Positions 24,226-38,260 of a DNA stretch of 64,000 nt are shown one piece after another. The position numbers and the translations under genes were made by a program. The notes under the pieces are model-generated. The model saw only the letters and a program-made list of their open reading frames with translations. It had not been told where the DNA came from and did no database searches. Numbering within the stretch: position 1 is the first letter of the stretch; each line of letters begins with the position of its first letter. Source of the DNA: Oreocharis arfaki (taxonomy: Eukaryota; Chordata; Aves; Passeriformes; Paramythiidae); assembly GCA_013398015.1 (NCBI GenBank), contig VZRR01008077.1, positions 1,313,731 through 1,377,730 on the forward strand. The letters are read 5' to 3'.

Positions 24226-26254
24226 AGACTGATCTGAGCTCACATAAATCTGCACATCTGCACCTTCATCGAAATCAATGGAGCTAATCAGTTGCAACTA
24301 GCTGTGGATTTAGGCCATTTACTTTATAAATCAATGCAGTTTTCTTTTGAGATGAAGAATGCATTATAAATCTAAGGTTATTGTTATTTATATCTCTGTA
24401 GTCTTCTGGTGGAGAATGTAGGAAGTGAGTTATCTTCCTGAATATTGTGTATTAGTTTTGTTGAGAACTTTTTCTTTTGAAATCTTCGCAGGCATATTAC
24501 CATTATTATTGCCGTTGCTATTGTTATTGGTGTTGTCTTTATTATTACTGTCATCATTAGCAGATTTTAAAACCATTCTTAATAGTCTGTAAAAACCATA
24601 CAAAGAAATTTCACATGACACTTGCAATGCATGTTTAGAGAAATGTCTATCCACAGAATTAAAGGAACTGAGGAGGAAAGAGCCCATTTATAGAGCTGTA
24701 TGCAAACCATTTCTATTCAGAACACTTAATTATTTCTCCCAATAAGAATTTTAGTGAACTCATCTGTGAGGGCAGTGTCAGGTGATGCTGAGCTTGTGTA
24801 AGCTTTGGCTGAGAAGAAATCAATGCCTTTCTATTGCTACTTGCCACCCTCTGAACCAAGATAACACATGGTGGTTTGGAGGTACGTGGAATTTGTGTTT
24901 GTGGGTAGAAATACCTAAGATTTCAAGAAACTGGTGAGAGGAGCACAGCAATTTGGGATTAGGATCCCCCAGCTGATCGTGGGGTCTGTTGGAGCTCTTA
25001 GACTTGAAGCAGCGCTGAGGCAGAGGGACCAAGGCTGTGGTCATGTTTGTGGACTGCCAAACTGGGTACATTAGTGGCTTTTAAAGGTTTGTCTTCCGTC
25101 CTAGAAAATGAAAAATACTTCATCTAGTGGTCTCGGCTGATTTCTGCTAGAAAAAAGTTATTCCATACATTTGCATCAAAGTGGTCTGTGCTCACCTATT
25201 TAAAAAAATAATATTCTGAGGGGAATGTGTATTACATAGTCATTATACTCCAACTATTATTAAAATACTGCATTATTAACAATATTTTCATAATACTGTT
25301 TTATTAAAATCAATATATCAGTAGAATGACTTTCCCAACCTTCATTTTGTGCCACATGCTGTGAGGGGCTCTCTGGGCTGTAGAAAGCAGCAACTGTTTT
25401 AGCACACAATTTCATACCACTTCATAGCTATTAAGTGAGCATTTTCCATATCTGTCTTTATTGTATGAGTATCCTAGGCTTTTTGGATCCTCTGTGCTTT
25501 GTGCTGTGTATGCTTGTCCTAAACAGTCTGAAAGAACTTGTCAATATGGTAACAACAGTAATTTGCATGAAGGGGCTTTATATGATTCTGAATATCTCAG
25601 AGTACTTTGAATTGGGAGCTGCATTTGAGGGATGGGCGGGGGGGTTGGACAGGATATCTTGCAGAGATCCATCCTAACATAAATTATTACATGATTTTGT
25701 AATTTTGTATGGCTATAATGCTGCAAGAATAAATTATTTCCTTCCCACAAGTTGGGTGGGCTCTGTTAAGAATGCAGTTTTGTGATGCATGGGGAAGTAC
25801 CATGTGAGAGAGACTGTGTGTGCTGGTCTGCCCTGGAGCTGTCACCTAACCAAAGTGAATCCACTGTCCTTCCTCCATTCCTGGCTGACCATCTTCTGCA
25901 GTTCCTTTTGTTGCTGTTTTGACACGTCTCTCATCTGACAAGATGCTCAGTTCAGCTCCTTTAGTGAAGAGCTTTGTACCAAAGCACATTGTGATGTGCA
26001 CATTTCCACGCTGCCGTGGAAAGCAGCTGTATAAAACACAGGGTCCTCTAGGAAAATAACTCAAATGCATGAGGGTGTTGGGCTAGACGTGTTCTCATAT
26101 GATGCAATGAATGCCTAGAATGCACTAGCCTTTTTGAAATCTACAGGTTTCCAAGTTCTGTCCTGTATCCCTCACTGCTGACTAGTATATCTTTTAACGA
26201 TGTTGGGTTCTGATGAGTCAGATCCAACATTTCTGTATTGATGAACCATAGGCC

Positions 26255-26325
26255 CAGCATGTTACTTGCCTGAGGTTGTCAAGCAGGGGAAAGGAATCAC
26301 ACTGCATTCCCATTCTAGTCAATTG
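26255..26325 (+). repeat. Possible MIR core fragment
   Basis: ACTTGCCTGAGGTTGTCAAG followed by CAGGGGAAAGGAAT resembles the MIR core and tail, but the match is short and weak. Confidence 0.3.
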
Positions 26326-26563
26326 TGATATATCCAAACTAGTTTGAGCCATTCGAATCAGAGACAAGATGTTTTCATGGAACCAGAGAAGGCCTTTATG
26401 TTCCAGCTCTGACTCATAATTATTACCCCTGCCACTTCATCTCCTGTGCTAAGCATCTCTCCAAACCTATATTAAGAAAAACAACCTTTTTGCTTCACAG
26501 CCCTGCATGGTTTTAGTAGACTCATTATGTGTGTATGTGTGCAGACACTCATTTACAGATGGG

Positions 26564-26667
26564 GATCATTAAGTTTTTCTGTACTGATAAATAAATATTT
26601 ATGTAGACACACCCACATGTGTGTATATAAATTTCTATGTAGTTCTACCTGTGTGAACTTAATGATC
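26564..26667. repeat. 104-bp element with 12-bp terminal inverted repeats
   Basis: GATCATTAAGTT at 26564-26575 is the exact reverse complement of AACTTAATGATC at 26656-26667. The centre is near the palindrome CACATGTG, with weaker complementarity inward. It may be a decayed small DNA transposon or a chance inverted repeat. No clear target-site duplication flanks it. Confidence 0.4.
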
Positions 26668-29485
26668 TCTCTATATGTGTGTATGCATAATTGAGCATTA
26701 ATATTTTTGGTGAGCTGAAAGTTAATCTGTCAGCATTGCTGTGACTGCTGCCCTTGGCTACGTGTGTTAGAAAATGTTCCTGGTTGTAAAGGAATAGGTT
26801 ACGAGTCCTGGCCCTTTCTAACACCTTCTTGTTTTTGTGGCCATGCAGCTTTACCAGAAATGAAGCGGGAGTAGGTTTTTTTTCCAGGAGACCCATAAAA
26901 TTACTGGCAATCCATCACTGGGTGGCAGAAGAGTGAGGCAGAATGAATACGTAATTGAGAGATGCTGGAAAAGGTGAGACGAGTGCCAGGGGAGGTTTGA
27001 GGTGAGAAAGAAAGTATTACGAGCACAGCCCATACTGTGACAAACAAGAGGTCCCTCTATTTCAGTTCCATGTTCCATCAGTGGCAAGTAGAGCATGCTA
27101 AAAATATACGTATTATACTAAATTAAACTAAAAATATGCTTACCTTATATATATTCTCACATCATAGAGATTTACAAATAAGGGACTTTCTTGGCCAAAC
27201 ATGGTATTCTTCGTATGTCTTAAGATATTAATGAGTTTTCCTATTTTTGAGGGTTTTCCCTCTAAATGCTTTGAAAAAGTATTTAGCACTCACCTTATCC
27301 TGTGGCCAGTGGTTCCATGAGTCACTCTTATCCTGAAGAACTGACTGACCTGTGTAAGACATCAGCAAAGCAGGTACAGGTATGAAGGCAATGTTGACAG
27401 ATTCTAGTTGACACTCAGCAAAGATTTGGCAAACTGAGTGTGAGAAAGGGGCAACAGCTCCCAGGTCCAAGCTCCCACAGAGTTCAAAGTTACATGGGAG
27501 CCAAGAGTCATTTTTCTGTCTTTTTCTGATAAGGTGATTATCATCTTTGTGCTTCAAGCAAGGCAACATCCACTGCCTTTTGCTCAAGTCTTGCTGTTAC
27601 ATTTTTAAGCTCATACAGGAAAGAAAATTACAAGCTGACACAGTGTCCTTGAAACATTCTGCCCCTTTGCCTAGGGGTAGGGAGCCATGGGTCTGCCACT
27701 TCTGTCTGAGTGGGTGTCCTGAGAAAAATTAAGGTGACAGAAAACAGTGCCTTTGCGGAGATGTGGTCAGAGGAGCTGGATTCTCCCCCTGGGGCCAGGC
27801 TTTGCCCTCCACAGCCAGTACCCCTGCTTAGCAACCTCAGCAAATGAGAGCAGATGTGAGTGGATGGCAAAACACCATGAGGTTGTTTTTCCTAGAAGCA
27901 ATTGAAGCTTTTGCAATTCTTGAAGAATCACACAGTTCCTCAATTCCCATGGCCCACAGGTGCCTCTAAACTTTCCTGACACCAGTCTGACCTCTTTTCG
28001 CTTTATGAGAAAAAGAGGAAGAAGCTGTCTGAAAAAAACACAGATCTTCTGCAACTTTGACTGCTGCTGAGCCACACAGAAATTCGGCAAAGAGGGAATC
28101 TGGAAGAAAGATTTCACCAGAGTTCTCTAGAAAGCTAAATCCAACTTGCAGCTTCCGGTGCAGAAAACGACAGACAGGATAATGTATGGGAGCTGTTGTG
28201 CTGAAAGATTCTGAACTCTGTCCTTATTTACCTTCACTTGCTGTGGGAACCAAGGCTGTTCATCCAGCCTGTGCGTTCTCTCAGGGCTACAAAAACTGTG
28301 GAATTTTTTAAAGATTAGAGAGAAGATTCCAAACCACGTTTCTCCAAATTGCGTGGGTACCATTAGATACTAGAAAGGACTGTTAGGTTTTAGTTCTTGC
28401 CCCTGCTGTGGTTTTGTCTCACTTTTCAGTTTTCCTTTCTTCTGTTCATTGCAGTATCTGTTTGTGGTGCGACTGGTGTTGTTACTGGCTGTGGATTTTC
28501 CTGCCAGGCTCTGATGTTTCCTTGTAAGCTCAGTTCTCTGTCCTCACTCAGGGGACTCAGTGAAGACTGCAGTGTACAAACCTATATAAGGACTTTTCAG
28601 AACGAAATCCATGAAATTAAAATGAATCTGTGAAAATAATGACTGCACACAGAAAGAAAAGTGTAATTTGGAACTTGATCTGAGAACAAAAATTCCAAAT
28701 ACAATTACTGAGTAAGGAAACCAAAATGATTGAGAGGATGTTGGCATTTGCTATAGTGAGCTGCATTCCTATATCATCTGGTCTAATTTCAAAACCTTCT
28801 AGAAGTAATGAATAACTTGGACTTCGTGAGAAAATGATCAATCTGCTAATGGCATCAAGTGACTTTACAATGGACAAGAAAATGTGTGTTATAGGAATTC
28901 CTATTTTATCCCAGCAGATGATCAGTTTTTACCCTGGAGTAAGACAGTTGATTACCCATATAATTACCTTTGTTTGCAAGGCTTAAAAACATTATTAACG
29001 ACCACACATTAATCAGTGTCACTTCCTCCTCCCATCTTCCTCTCTGCCAGAGGAGTAGTCTGTTTTTTGGCCTTTGGATCTCTGCATGAATTCACCTAAA
29101 CAGTCCACAAGAGGCACAATATTGATTGTGCTGTTAATACTTGCAGTATGAGCCGAGGTCTTTCTGTGGCACCTGAAAAGACAAATCAGGTGATGAGAAC
29201 ATCTACTTAGAGTAATCTTTCTCAGACAGCACCGTGTGATTTATTTGGCTTTAGGAAAAGGATGTCTGTGACCCAAGACCAGTTCCCAGCAGTTGCACCA
29301 TGTACTTGGAAGATTCCTGGCAGAAGCCATAACACATGGAGAAGGCACTGTGCTGCATGGCACATATTGCCTGTCTTTGACTTTCTGGGGCAAACATCAC
29401 TGTCCTTGGAGTCAGGTGCTCTTTAGGGACAGTAGAACAAATATTATGCTAAAAAAGTCAACATCATTAGATGTATTGTGCTGGC

Positions 29486-29603
29486 AGGGAAATTGAGGGA
29501 GAACAAAAGACATGTCCACGGTCAGTCACTCAGCAGGCTGTCATCATGAGAGCTTGGCAGTAATGCAGATCTCCTGAATCCCAGATGAGTATCCCACTGT
29601 GCA
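29486..29603 (+). repeat. MIR-type SINE 3' fragment
   Basis: GGGAAATTGAGGGAGAACAA, then CCACGGTCAGTCACTCAGCAG and GCAGATCTCCTGAATCCCAG, keep the order of the amniote MIR core and tail, including the ending seen in 'CTCCTGA-TCCCAG'. Confidence 0.55.
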
Positions 29604-31655
29604 GACTTTTCCCATTCCTTCCGGGGAAGGAGATGCTGAGTCCTGTCTGTTATGCTGGGAGGAGGGGGATGGAGAGGCGAGCATATGCAAGGAGGAGGAC
29701 TAGAGAAAGGAGACTGGAATTTGCTGAAGTGAATAAAAGGAAGAAGCCCTTGCAGAAGGAACCAGAATGAACAGCAGGCTGATACATGATTTCTTTTTCC
29801 TAGATAAAAGGACAAGTTTTTCCTGATGGCCATACAGCCCAGATATTCTCATCCAGAGGCTGATGTGCTTTGTTTCTCGTGCTGCTAAGTAAGGACAGAT
29901 GGATTTTGGCCCCGTGCTATCTTCCTGCCAGCAGGTGGGCTGGTCTGTATGAAGCACTCAGGCCTGGTGGGGGGTGCACAGAAAGGGGCAGGATGCTGTG
30001 CATACATGCATTCCTGACTCTTTCACCTTTTTGTTAGAGCAAGACATGAAATATTCTGGTGCCCTGATCCCACCAGTCCTCAGGGGATTGAGAAACAGCA
30101 CAGACATAGCCCCTTTCCAGCTCAATCTCTTCCTGATCCTGCACAAGGAAAAGGGTGGCACAGCACACCAGCTTTTCTGGGAGCTTGAAGGCTCGGTGTT
30201 GGCTTGGCTGCAGAGTTCACTCTGACAGATTTTTGATCACTGAACTGAATGAGTGGTGCAAAGCAGCTTTCTGGAGCTTTCCCCTTCTAAGCCTTCTCCG
30301 ATATCCAGGCAAAGCTCATCACTGTGCTTCACCTGTCACATACATTTGGAGCTTACATATTCTAAGGAATGTCTTCCACATTTGTATTGGACCTCTCTGG
30401 TTGGAAATCTCCTGATTCATAGGATGAAAGATTGAAATGACTGAATGTGCTGTGTTATCCAGCTTCTGGAAAAGCAGCAACACCTGCCTCTGCTGAGTCT
30501 GCAGCATCCATAAGGGGATGAAATACTCAGATTGCTGGTCCCTGCCAGTATCTTTTCTAGAAGACAGTGGCAGCATCTTCAGGTTTCAAAGCTGTCAGAA
30601 ACTGCTTGTCTTTCATGAGTGCTTCGAAGAAGAGAAAGAACACTTCTGAAAAACAGCATTAAAAATTAATATGCTTTCCCATCCCCCTTCCTAGGTGTCT
30701 CATACTCTCTTTCATGTTGCTGGGATTTCTTTTGAAGCAATTGTCATGTAAAGTGGTTTGAGAACATTGGTAATAAATTTTTTAGTGACGAGATTTCAAA
30801 AGGTTTGGTTTGTCATTCAGTAAGTTCTTATTTTGAGAGCACTTACTATTTGAAAAAATAATATTAAAAAAATCTCTGTCTCTCCCATTGCCTTATGCAG
30901 TGTTTGTGCAGCTAAGGGAGAAATTGAGTCCAAACTGTAGGGCTGCTTTGTAATTATGCGTTCTGCCGATTACTTACTAATTGCACTTGGCATTACTTGC
31001 TAACTGAAAGTTCATGCTGTACCATGTCATTTGCAGTGGTTTTCCTCTTCAGCTAGCACTTTAAAGGAAGTGCCCATTGAGCTGATGAATACTGTTTTCA
31101 AAAGCTGAGGGAAAAGATCTGCCATGATTGTACTGCAGGATTTTTATTGCAAGGTTTTGGTTTTGATCTGTATTCACAGAAACTCTTTGACTGCCCCATC
31201 TCCTCTCTCCGTCCTGACCTGAAATCTGGCAGTGGTGCAGCTTTTCATCACCAGTTCAGTATGGATTGCTGGTGGCCAACACTTTGGATTTCTCTCTTGT
31301 GGGAAACCTTGATGTCATGACATTCAGTTTCAGAGGAAATAAACCACATCCCTGAGATTTAATATGCATGAGAAATTCTGCGAAATTCTTGTTTGACCCT
31401 TCTCCTTGGGAAATAGAATACAGACCAAGATTTTCTTAAACAAAGTTGTCCTCATGCAGGCTGCTGTCTGGTGTTGCTGCATTCTTGATAGTTTCTATGC
31501 TGTTGTTTTTCCTCCCTCTGAATAGTATCAGTGGAAGGCCTTATATCTCAGAGGGTCTATTTAGATGGTCTAAATTAAACTAATATGCACCAGCTGAAAA
31601 TCTAGATCCAAATGGATGGTATATTGTATTTCAAAGAAAATGAATCTCTTCTTTC

Positions 31656-31672
31656 AAAAAAAAAAAAAAAAA
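31656..31672. repeat. Poly-A run (17 A)
   Basis: Uninterrupted A tract. The sequence before it is not a recognisable retrotransposon tail. Confidence 0.85.
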
Positions 31673-32849
31673 TTGGCTATTTTTCTTACTTTTTTTTGGT
31701 CCACAGCCAGAAGTGCAGCAGCCCTGAATCATCACCCATTGCCCTCAGGCTACTGTTCCTAGTTGACAGGTCAGCCAAAAGCAACTGAATTAAAAGCTCC
31801 AAAGCGGCTCTTAGAAACCATATTTATTGTTTAGGAAAAAATTAGACAGTGTTTTTTGTTGGCAATTGCCTGCCTTTCCAGTGTCATCTTTCATTTTTTA
31901 TGTTTTCTTTGTTTCCAGTCTCTTACTCCCTGCATCATCTTGCCAGGCGTGAGACAGCATAACTCTCCCTCTCCCACTCTCCCTAATTGCTGATTTGTGT
32001 CTCTTTCAATTAAGTTCTGCTTCCTTGTCTCAGTCCCTTTCTATCCAATTTCCTTGTAACTAGTGACCTCCTTTAATGCTAATTCCATCTAAATCCTAAT
32101 AAAAAACCTGGGAGATTACATAGCCCATTTGGTTTTCTCTAAACTCATGATTTATGTTTAATCCATGGAGAAGTAGCTCACCTGTCACTACCTATTCATA
32201 AAATCTGGCCCCACCAGCACAACTTGCCACTGTTCCATTGCTGCTCGTGTGGTTTTGGCCCTGGCAGCTCAGCCTGCACATAGGAGTTTGTCTCACTTTA
32301 CTGCTACTTCCTTACACAGAGAGGGATTCAGATCCTGATTTCATAACAGGCCCTCTTCTTTGTGTGAAGTTGTCAGCATTTTCTTTCATTGGCTCAAAAG
32401 CTGTAAATGTCAACAAGTGATGGAGGTACATCTAAGTACCAAGATGTTCTGTGAGTGTTCACTGAGCCAGCAACTCTAGCATAGGCTCACCATTTCCTAG
32501 GAAATGTGACTGACTTGTGAGGAGAAAAAAATCCAAGACAAATCAAGGCAATTATGGATGTGAAAGAACCTTGTACAAAATCTGTGTACCTGGGACACAA
32601 TCTGTTCTCAGCTAGAGCTAGTCATTTTGGGTGAATCTTGACAGTTTCTTCCAGACCATCTTCCTGCCTCAGGTCCATGTTACCCAGCTCTCTGGATCAG
32701 AGGAAATAGCAATAACTGGTTTGTGTTGCCTCCATATATTCATGTCATGCTAATGCTGAATGAATCAGTTCTTCTGGAACATGGAGCACTGGGATATAAA
32801 GTACAATAACCAACAGCAAACCCTGACTCTGTTCTGACAAGGCTTCTTA

Positions 32850-32986
32850 CGGCCGCTTCAGTGCTGGTTGTGTGCCAGAATAGGTCTTGCAAGAGAGTTT
32901 CCTTCTCCAAGCTTGCCAAGATCCACAGGAGAGGGAATGCGGATCTGAGGCGTGTGCCGGCTTTCCCTGGCCGCCGCTCGGGTCCG
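32850..32986. other. Small CpG-dense patch in the 16-kb intron
   Basis: Nine CpG dinucleotides fall in 137 bp, seven of them between 32940 and 32986 (including CCGCCGCTCGG). The surrounding intron is CpG-poor. The patch is too short for a standard CpG island. It could be a small regulatory element, the relic of a GC-rich insertion, or an unannotated exon. No protein match is recognised in it. Confidence 0.5.
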
Positions 32987-35900
32987 TGTCTGTGCAGGGT
33001 ACCCAAAATGTTAAATACCTTTAGAGTTCATGAGAGCAGGCCAACCAAATATGAATAGCTCTGGTTCTTGACGTCTGCAGTGGTAGGTCCAAGCTGATGC
33101 TGCATGGACCTACCCTGGGTAACCCTGAGTCCACCCATTCAACATCTATTAAAGCTCTGTCTCTGGTTTTCTGTTAAGATCATGGCAGTAGCAACATGTA
33201 CTCCCTTTGTTGGACATCAGAAAGAGAATGAGCACCTTCAGTTCTGCTAAATTAACTATTCAGTGCTCCAGATCTGGGACTCCCTCTGGTTTCAGTGAGA
33301 GAAGATCTTCCTCTCCAGGGACTAGGAAAATAACCAAACCAAAACAAAACCCAAAATAACACATGCTTGTTTTTCTGCTGGGAGGGGATTCTTCCAGATT
33401 GTGCTTTTTGGGTTTACCCATTAAATATCTACTTCTGGCGCTTCCTGTTAGATGCACAGATGTAAATAAAGAGGGATTTTAACTGAAATCAGATGATGTT
33501 CCTACTTGACTTTTATTCCTTTCTACATTCCCACAACAAAACCACAGATTCAGGTCAGCTGAAGTACTCACTAATTTGGGTGATTTTACTATTGGGGATT
33601 TTTTGCTTGCTAAGACACTTCCTCAGCGAGCATTTTTTTATTTACAATAAAAGGAAATAAAAATCGAGGATTGTTTCAGGCTTTTCTAAATGAAATAGTC
33701 TATTTATGATGACACTGCAATTAGCTTTTCTCTCAGTATTATCAATTAAAGTATATGTTTGGCTCTCTTTCCGTAGTTCTGGCTTTACTTCTCTGTTGAT
33801 CCATCCATCTGCTTGTGTAGTTCATCTCAAAAGATGCTGTCTACTAAGTATAGTATATTTTTATTGCTTTTTATTTTATTTTTAGATATTAAAAATGCTT
33901 ACAGTCTATTCTATGGGGCCTAATCTTGTCAAAATCTGGCTTCAGAGTTCCCCAAGGTACTTTGAGAGAAGCAAAATCTCCCAAACTTTTCGTATCTCTC
34001 ACTTTGTTGATGTCCGGTGAAGGAAAAGTGCTTCAGAAAGGAGAGTGCTTTTGATGTTAAGTGTAGTGAAGATTACCTTATCTGCTTCTCTCTTCCTTGG
34101 CATCTTCAGTCCCATGTCTCAGTGCTGGGCACACACGAGGACAGCAGGTGTTACACACAAAGGAGCTGGGATGGCTGGTGAAGGGAAAAGTCTCCCATCT
34201 TTATCCAGACCAGACCAGCCAAGTACAGGCAGCTTCAGTGCTTGCTTGCTCCATATGATGTCCTACCAGTTTACTTCAGAAATGATAGAAGAGGACTTGA
34301 TTGAGGCATGAGGATTTACATTTTCATGCCTGGGCAGCTCGTCTGAAACTGCCAGCAGGGGTAGATCTGCATGGATACAGCTGATGCCTTTCCTGTGGGA
34401 GCTGTTACTGGAGAAGGTCTGTTTCTCATACCACGAGCAGGGACAGGGATTGAATCTGTGGACCAAAGGCAGGTGAGTTGTTATCTTGTGACCATCAATT
34501 CATTCTGTTGACCTAACAGGAATGAGCTGTATTGAATTACATAAAAAGGCCAACTATCAACAATACAAGGAATGATAAAGCAAAAGGAATGCAATTTGAG
34601 AAGAGAGCATTGTGTAGATGTAAAAAGCATTTTAAAGAACTCCTGTACAAGGTTATCCAGGCAGCATTTGTAAGTTACTGCGTATTTAAAAAATTAATGA
34701 AAGATATAATTATAGCAGCATTACCAATGATTATTTCTAAAATGACTCCATCATGGAACTGTAAGCATTTCAGAATTGATTTCCATGTTTCTAATAGTTT
34801 TTCTGTGAATTAATGACATCCAGCCCTGGTAATAAAAGCCTTGCCTTGTTTCTCCAAAGAAAGGATTGGGAAGCATTTTCTGTTCTCTTAGCAATGATTT
34901 CACTGTGAGATATGCATAGAGCCAGTTGAGAAGATGCTGTCCTATTAGCTAAGATTTTATGTGGAGTTGTAACTGCTTACTGAGAGGGATTGAACAAAAT
35001 CTATGCAGTCTAAAGACAGTAAATTGCCATTCTATGTCTGAGGTTGGAGAACCTTTATTAAATTGAGTTTAGTCAGAAAACCAACTCTATCTAAATACCA
35101 TCTAGGCTCTTGTATTTAGTGCTTCTCGAGGACTTCCAGATCAGACTGCTTATATGGAAAAATCAAAATATGCCTTTTTTGTTTTACTCCTCAAAGCTGG
35201 ACCTTGAAAACCCAGTTCTCTTGCTTTCTATCCTTGCAGCAAGCAATTAAGAGCTTTTAGTTAGACCATGGTAGACAAAGTTATTGAGGCAAAATTTATA
35301 GTACTTTGTTTTCAGCTCCCTGTATTATCTTGATAGTTTAGCTATGTTTATTAAAAAAATCCACCTCCCTTATTTAGTGACCAGACAAAGTAAATGAGAA
35401 ACGAAGGCACATGGGAATCGGACAAGTTGAATGAGATGGTGTCTTCAAAGTCCTCAATGTGAGGACTCATCAGTTGAGTAGGGAAAAATAGGGTCCCACC
35501 AATCTGTTTTTGCATCTCTTTCCTTGGAACTGGTTTTGGCTCTTTGCACTGGATATGGAATCCGATATGTAGGAACTGGAGCACTTAGTGTCAACCACTT
35601 ACTGATATCTGGACAGTGTAAGTTTTAAAATGTTGCAGCTCTTTGCTGTCTGCCCAACACTCTATTGGACCTGGCCACCTCAAAAGAGATATGGTGGGAG
35701 GGGTCATGTGCAGGCACCTTGGCCTTTCAATGTGTGAAAATAACCAGTGATTTAGTTCACAAAACTCAACAAGAAACTCTGAAAGCAGGGTTCAGCTGCA
35801 GTACCTGGTTTTGTTCAGTCTGGGTTTGTGCCCTGTGATTGATTGTTTAGCTCATTTTTAATTTCACTGACAGTGAAGGTTTCAATCACTTTCCAAAGGA

Positions 35901-38142
35901 AGCTGCTTGGGAGACCCTTGGAACCCCACAGATCACATAGCACTCTTCTCCATTCCTTGTATTTGCTTATAGAAATTGATCGGGGTTTCAAATGCACAAC
36001 AAAGTCATCTTGAGCTGTAGTGTGACCTTCATGACGTTGGCCAATGAAGCCATGCTGTAGGTGGCATGTGGTTTTGGTGAACAGAGCTCACAGGGTGCAG
36101 GTGCTTGTTGGCTTCTCTGCAGCTCTTATTTCTGAAGTCTCTTCCACAGTGATTGATTAACCTTAAGGAGCTTTTTATTACAAAGGGGACGGTGGGGTAG
36201 GGAAGTACTGCTTTAGGAATCTGGTGACCTAGAACCATCTCTGCAGTGCAGAGGAAAACATCCCTCTCTGTTCACACTCCTCTAATTACATTTAGTGTAG
36301 TATTGTTTCCACCTAAATTATAGCAATTATACACAAAGATCTTCTTTGAAATCATTTAATTAAAGAGTATCTAATGTTCTGTGCTTTTGGAATGCTAATA
36401 TGTTGCCTTCCGCCTAGAAAACCTTGGGTTTTTTTCATTAATTGTCATGGAAGAATTTCAATGTCAGAAGGAATTTTTTTTCAGCTGTTTTTATTGGTTT
36501 AAAAATCAAGTAATTCTGGTGTTTTTTGTAAAACACAAAGAAACCTTTTTCTCTCCTGGTGGACAGTTAGCTAAGGGACAATCTGAGGAGCAAGATTTTC
36601 CTTTTAGATGCATTAACTTGCCAAAGTGTTGGATTTCTCCAACCCTGTCGTGTTCAGTGTTTAAGCCAATGTTTGTGTTTGATCAAGTTATATCTTCCTT
36701 TTGCTATGTTTTCCATGTAATAAGCACCCAGGTCAAATCCTGAACTGATATAAATCTGCTGGACTAAGTGATTTCTGCCTGCTGCATTGCTGCTTTGCAG
36801 AGACTGATGTTTCAGTCGTGCAGCACAAACAAGATTGTATGTGCTGAAAGCAGTTGTAACCTAAGAGCTGATGGGATGTATCCAGTGCCAAGGAAAAGTG
36901 GGGAGTGGAACTGCAGTTAGAATTCCTACTGAGTACAGTTTTGGAGGCTTTCTGTGTCCCCCCACCATGCTCATTCCCATTCCTCCCTTCTCCCTCCTGC
37001 TCCCAACGAGTGCTCTGGCACCCCATGCTGCTTTGGTTTCCATGGGTTTATCTTGGTCCAGGATGTGCCTTCTGTGCTGAGCAACAGGAATTGCAGCTTC
37101 TCCTGCAGCTTGTCCTGAATGCTGTGGTGTTTCCTATCATTAATACCCCGCAATTAGGACAACACTAAGAATTGTTCTGGAGAGCCAGCAACAATCTACC
37201 CAATAAATCCCTTCTACCAGACAAGTCCTTCCCCACTCGCTCGCTTCTACCCTGAGCCACTTGTTCACGCCAGCATTTGGCACAGGTTCTTCTTGTATCG
37301 GATCTTTCCCGCTTGTCAGCGTCATGGAGCTTCTCTGTGAGGCAGAACTTGGATAGATACAGGTGTCCACAGCAAACCCACAACTTCAGACTCCCAGATA
37401 TCACCCACCCACCTTTCTCTCCCTGATCTCCATGAGCTGAGACAGGTCTCCAGGGCACAGCATGATTGATTCCTGGGTGGTCAGTGTTTCATGGAGAACA
37501 GCACAATGCAGAGCAGTTTTGGTGCAGACTGCAGAAAGAGTGAGGGGAGAGCAAAGCCAGCAATGACTGCAAAGCCCTGTATGATCACAGTGTAAACCAA
37601 GACGAACTAGAGTAAAGAATGGCAGCACACTGGAGACACAGCAGGATCAGAATTACAATCAGTGTGTGGAAGTCTTGTCTTCTGCTTGTCTTTTGATTTC
37701 ACAGGAAAATTTGTAAGTCTTGTCTTTCTCCCACTTTCTTTGTTAGTCTGGAATAATTAAAACAACAAAAATTTTAATCTCATAAGTGGCTTGGGTAAAA
37801 ATGTAGATTAGTGAAAGACTTGGAATAATGAAAAAAAAAATTCTCTGTCCTCTGAACCTCTCAATAAGGGTGGTTAGACTTGGGTTCCATTTTGCTGGGA
37901 GCTAGGGTCAGGGAAAGACCTTCCAACACAGGCTGTGTATGAGGTGTCAAGAAAAGGAGAAACAGTCCTGGGATGTTGTTAGAACAGGAAAATATTACTC
38001 ATGACGGAATACCATTTTCTGGCATTAAGCTCCAAGACTGTGTCAGTTTCTGCAGCTGAGATTCATGAGACGTTATTTGCTTAATGGAAGTATGAGTCTG
38101 GCTGACTCTGGTTCTTTCTTTTGTTTTGTCTCCCATGCTCAG

Positions 38143-38260
38143 AGTTTTTGGGCACTTCAGTCTCCGTTCTGAGTGGCAGCTGGTCAAGGTGGATTACAAG
38201 TCTCTCTTCAGCCGCAGGTGTACCAAGGATGACTACCAAACCTGGCACCTGCACAATCAG
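38143..38260 (+). CDS. SORCS3: SORCS3 exon e8: end of propeller, first cysteine of 10CC
   Basis: 118 bases. The first base completes threonine (AC/A), then 39 codons follow to phase 0. VFGHFSLRSEWQLVKVDYKS is nearly invariant in SORCS proteins. It is followed by LFSRRCTKDDYQTWHLHNQ, whose cysteine is the first of ten in the 10CC module. The donor CAG/gtatcc departs from consensus at +4 to +6. Confidence 0.96.

Larger units (their letters stand above)
21922..38142 (+). other. SORCS3: Large intron e7-e8 (16,221 bp)
   Basis: GT-AG intron and the largest gene-free stretch in the window. It holds a CA repeat (24186-24225), AT-rich sequence (25200-25320), a small element with 12-bp terminal inverted repeats (26564-26667), MIR-like fragments (26255-26325, 29486-29603), an A17 run (31656-31672) and a small CpG cluster (32850-32986). 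No coding gene or pseudogene is recognised; the longest frames are under 120 codons. Confidence 0.9.

Noticed and set aside
27228..27587. 119-codon minus-strand frame in the large intron
   Set aside because: Considered as a second pseudogene, but no supporting adjacent frames, poly-A or protein-like composition were found.
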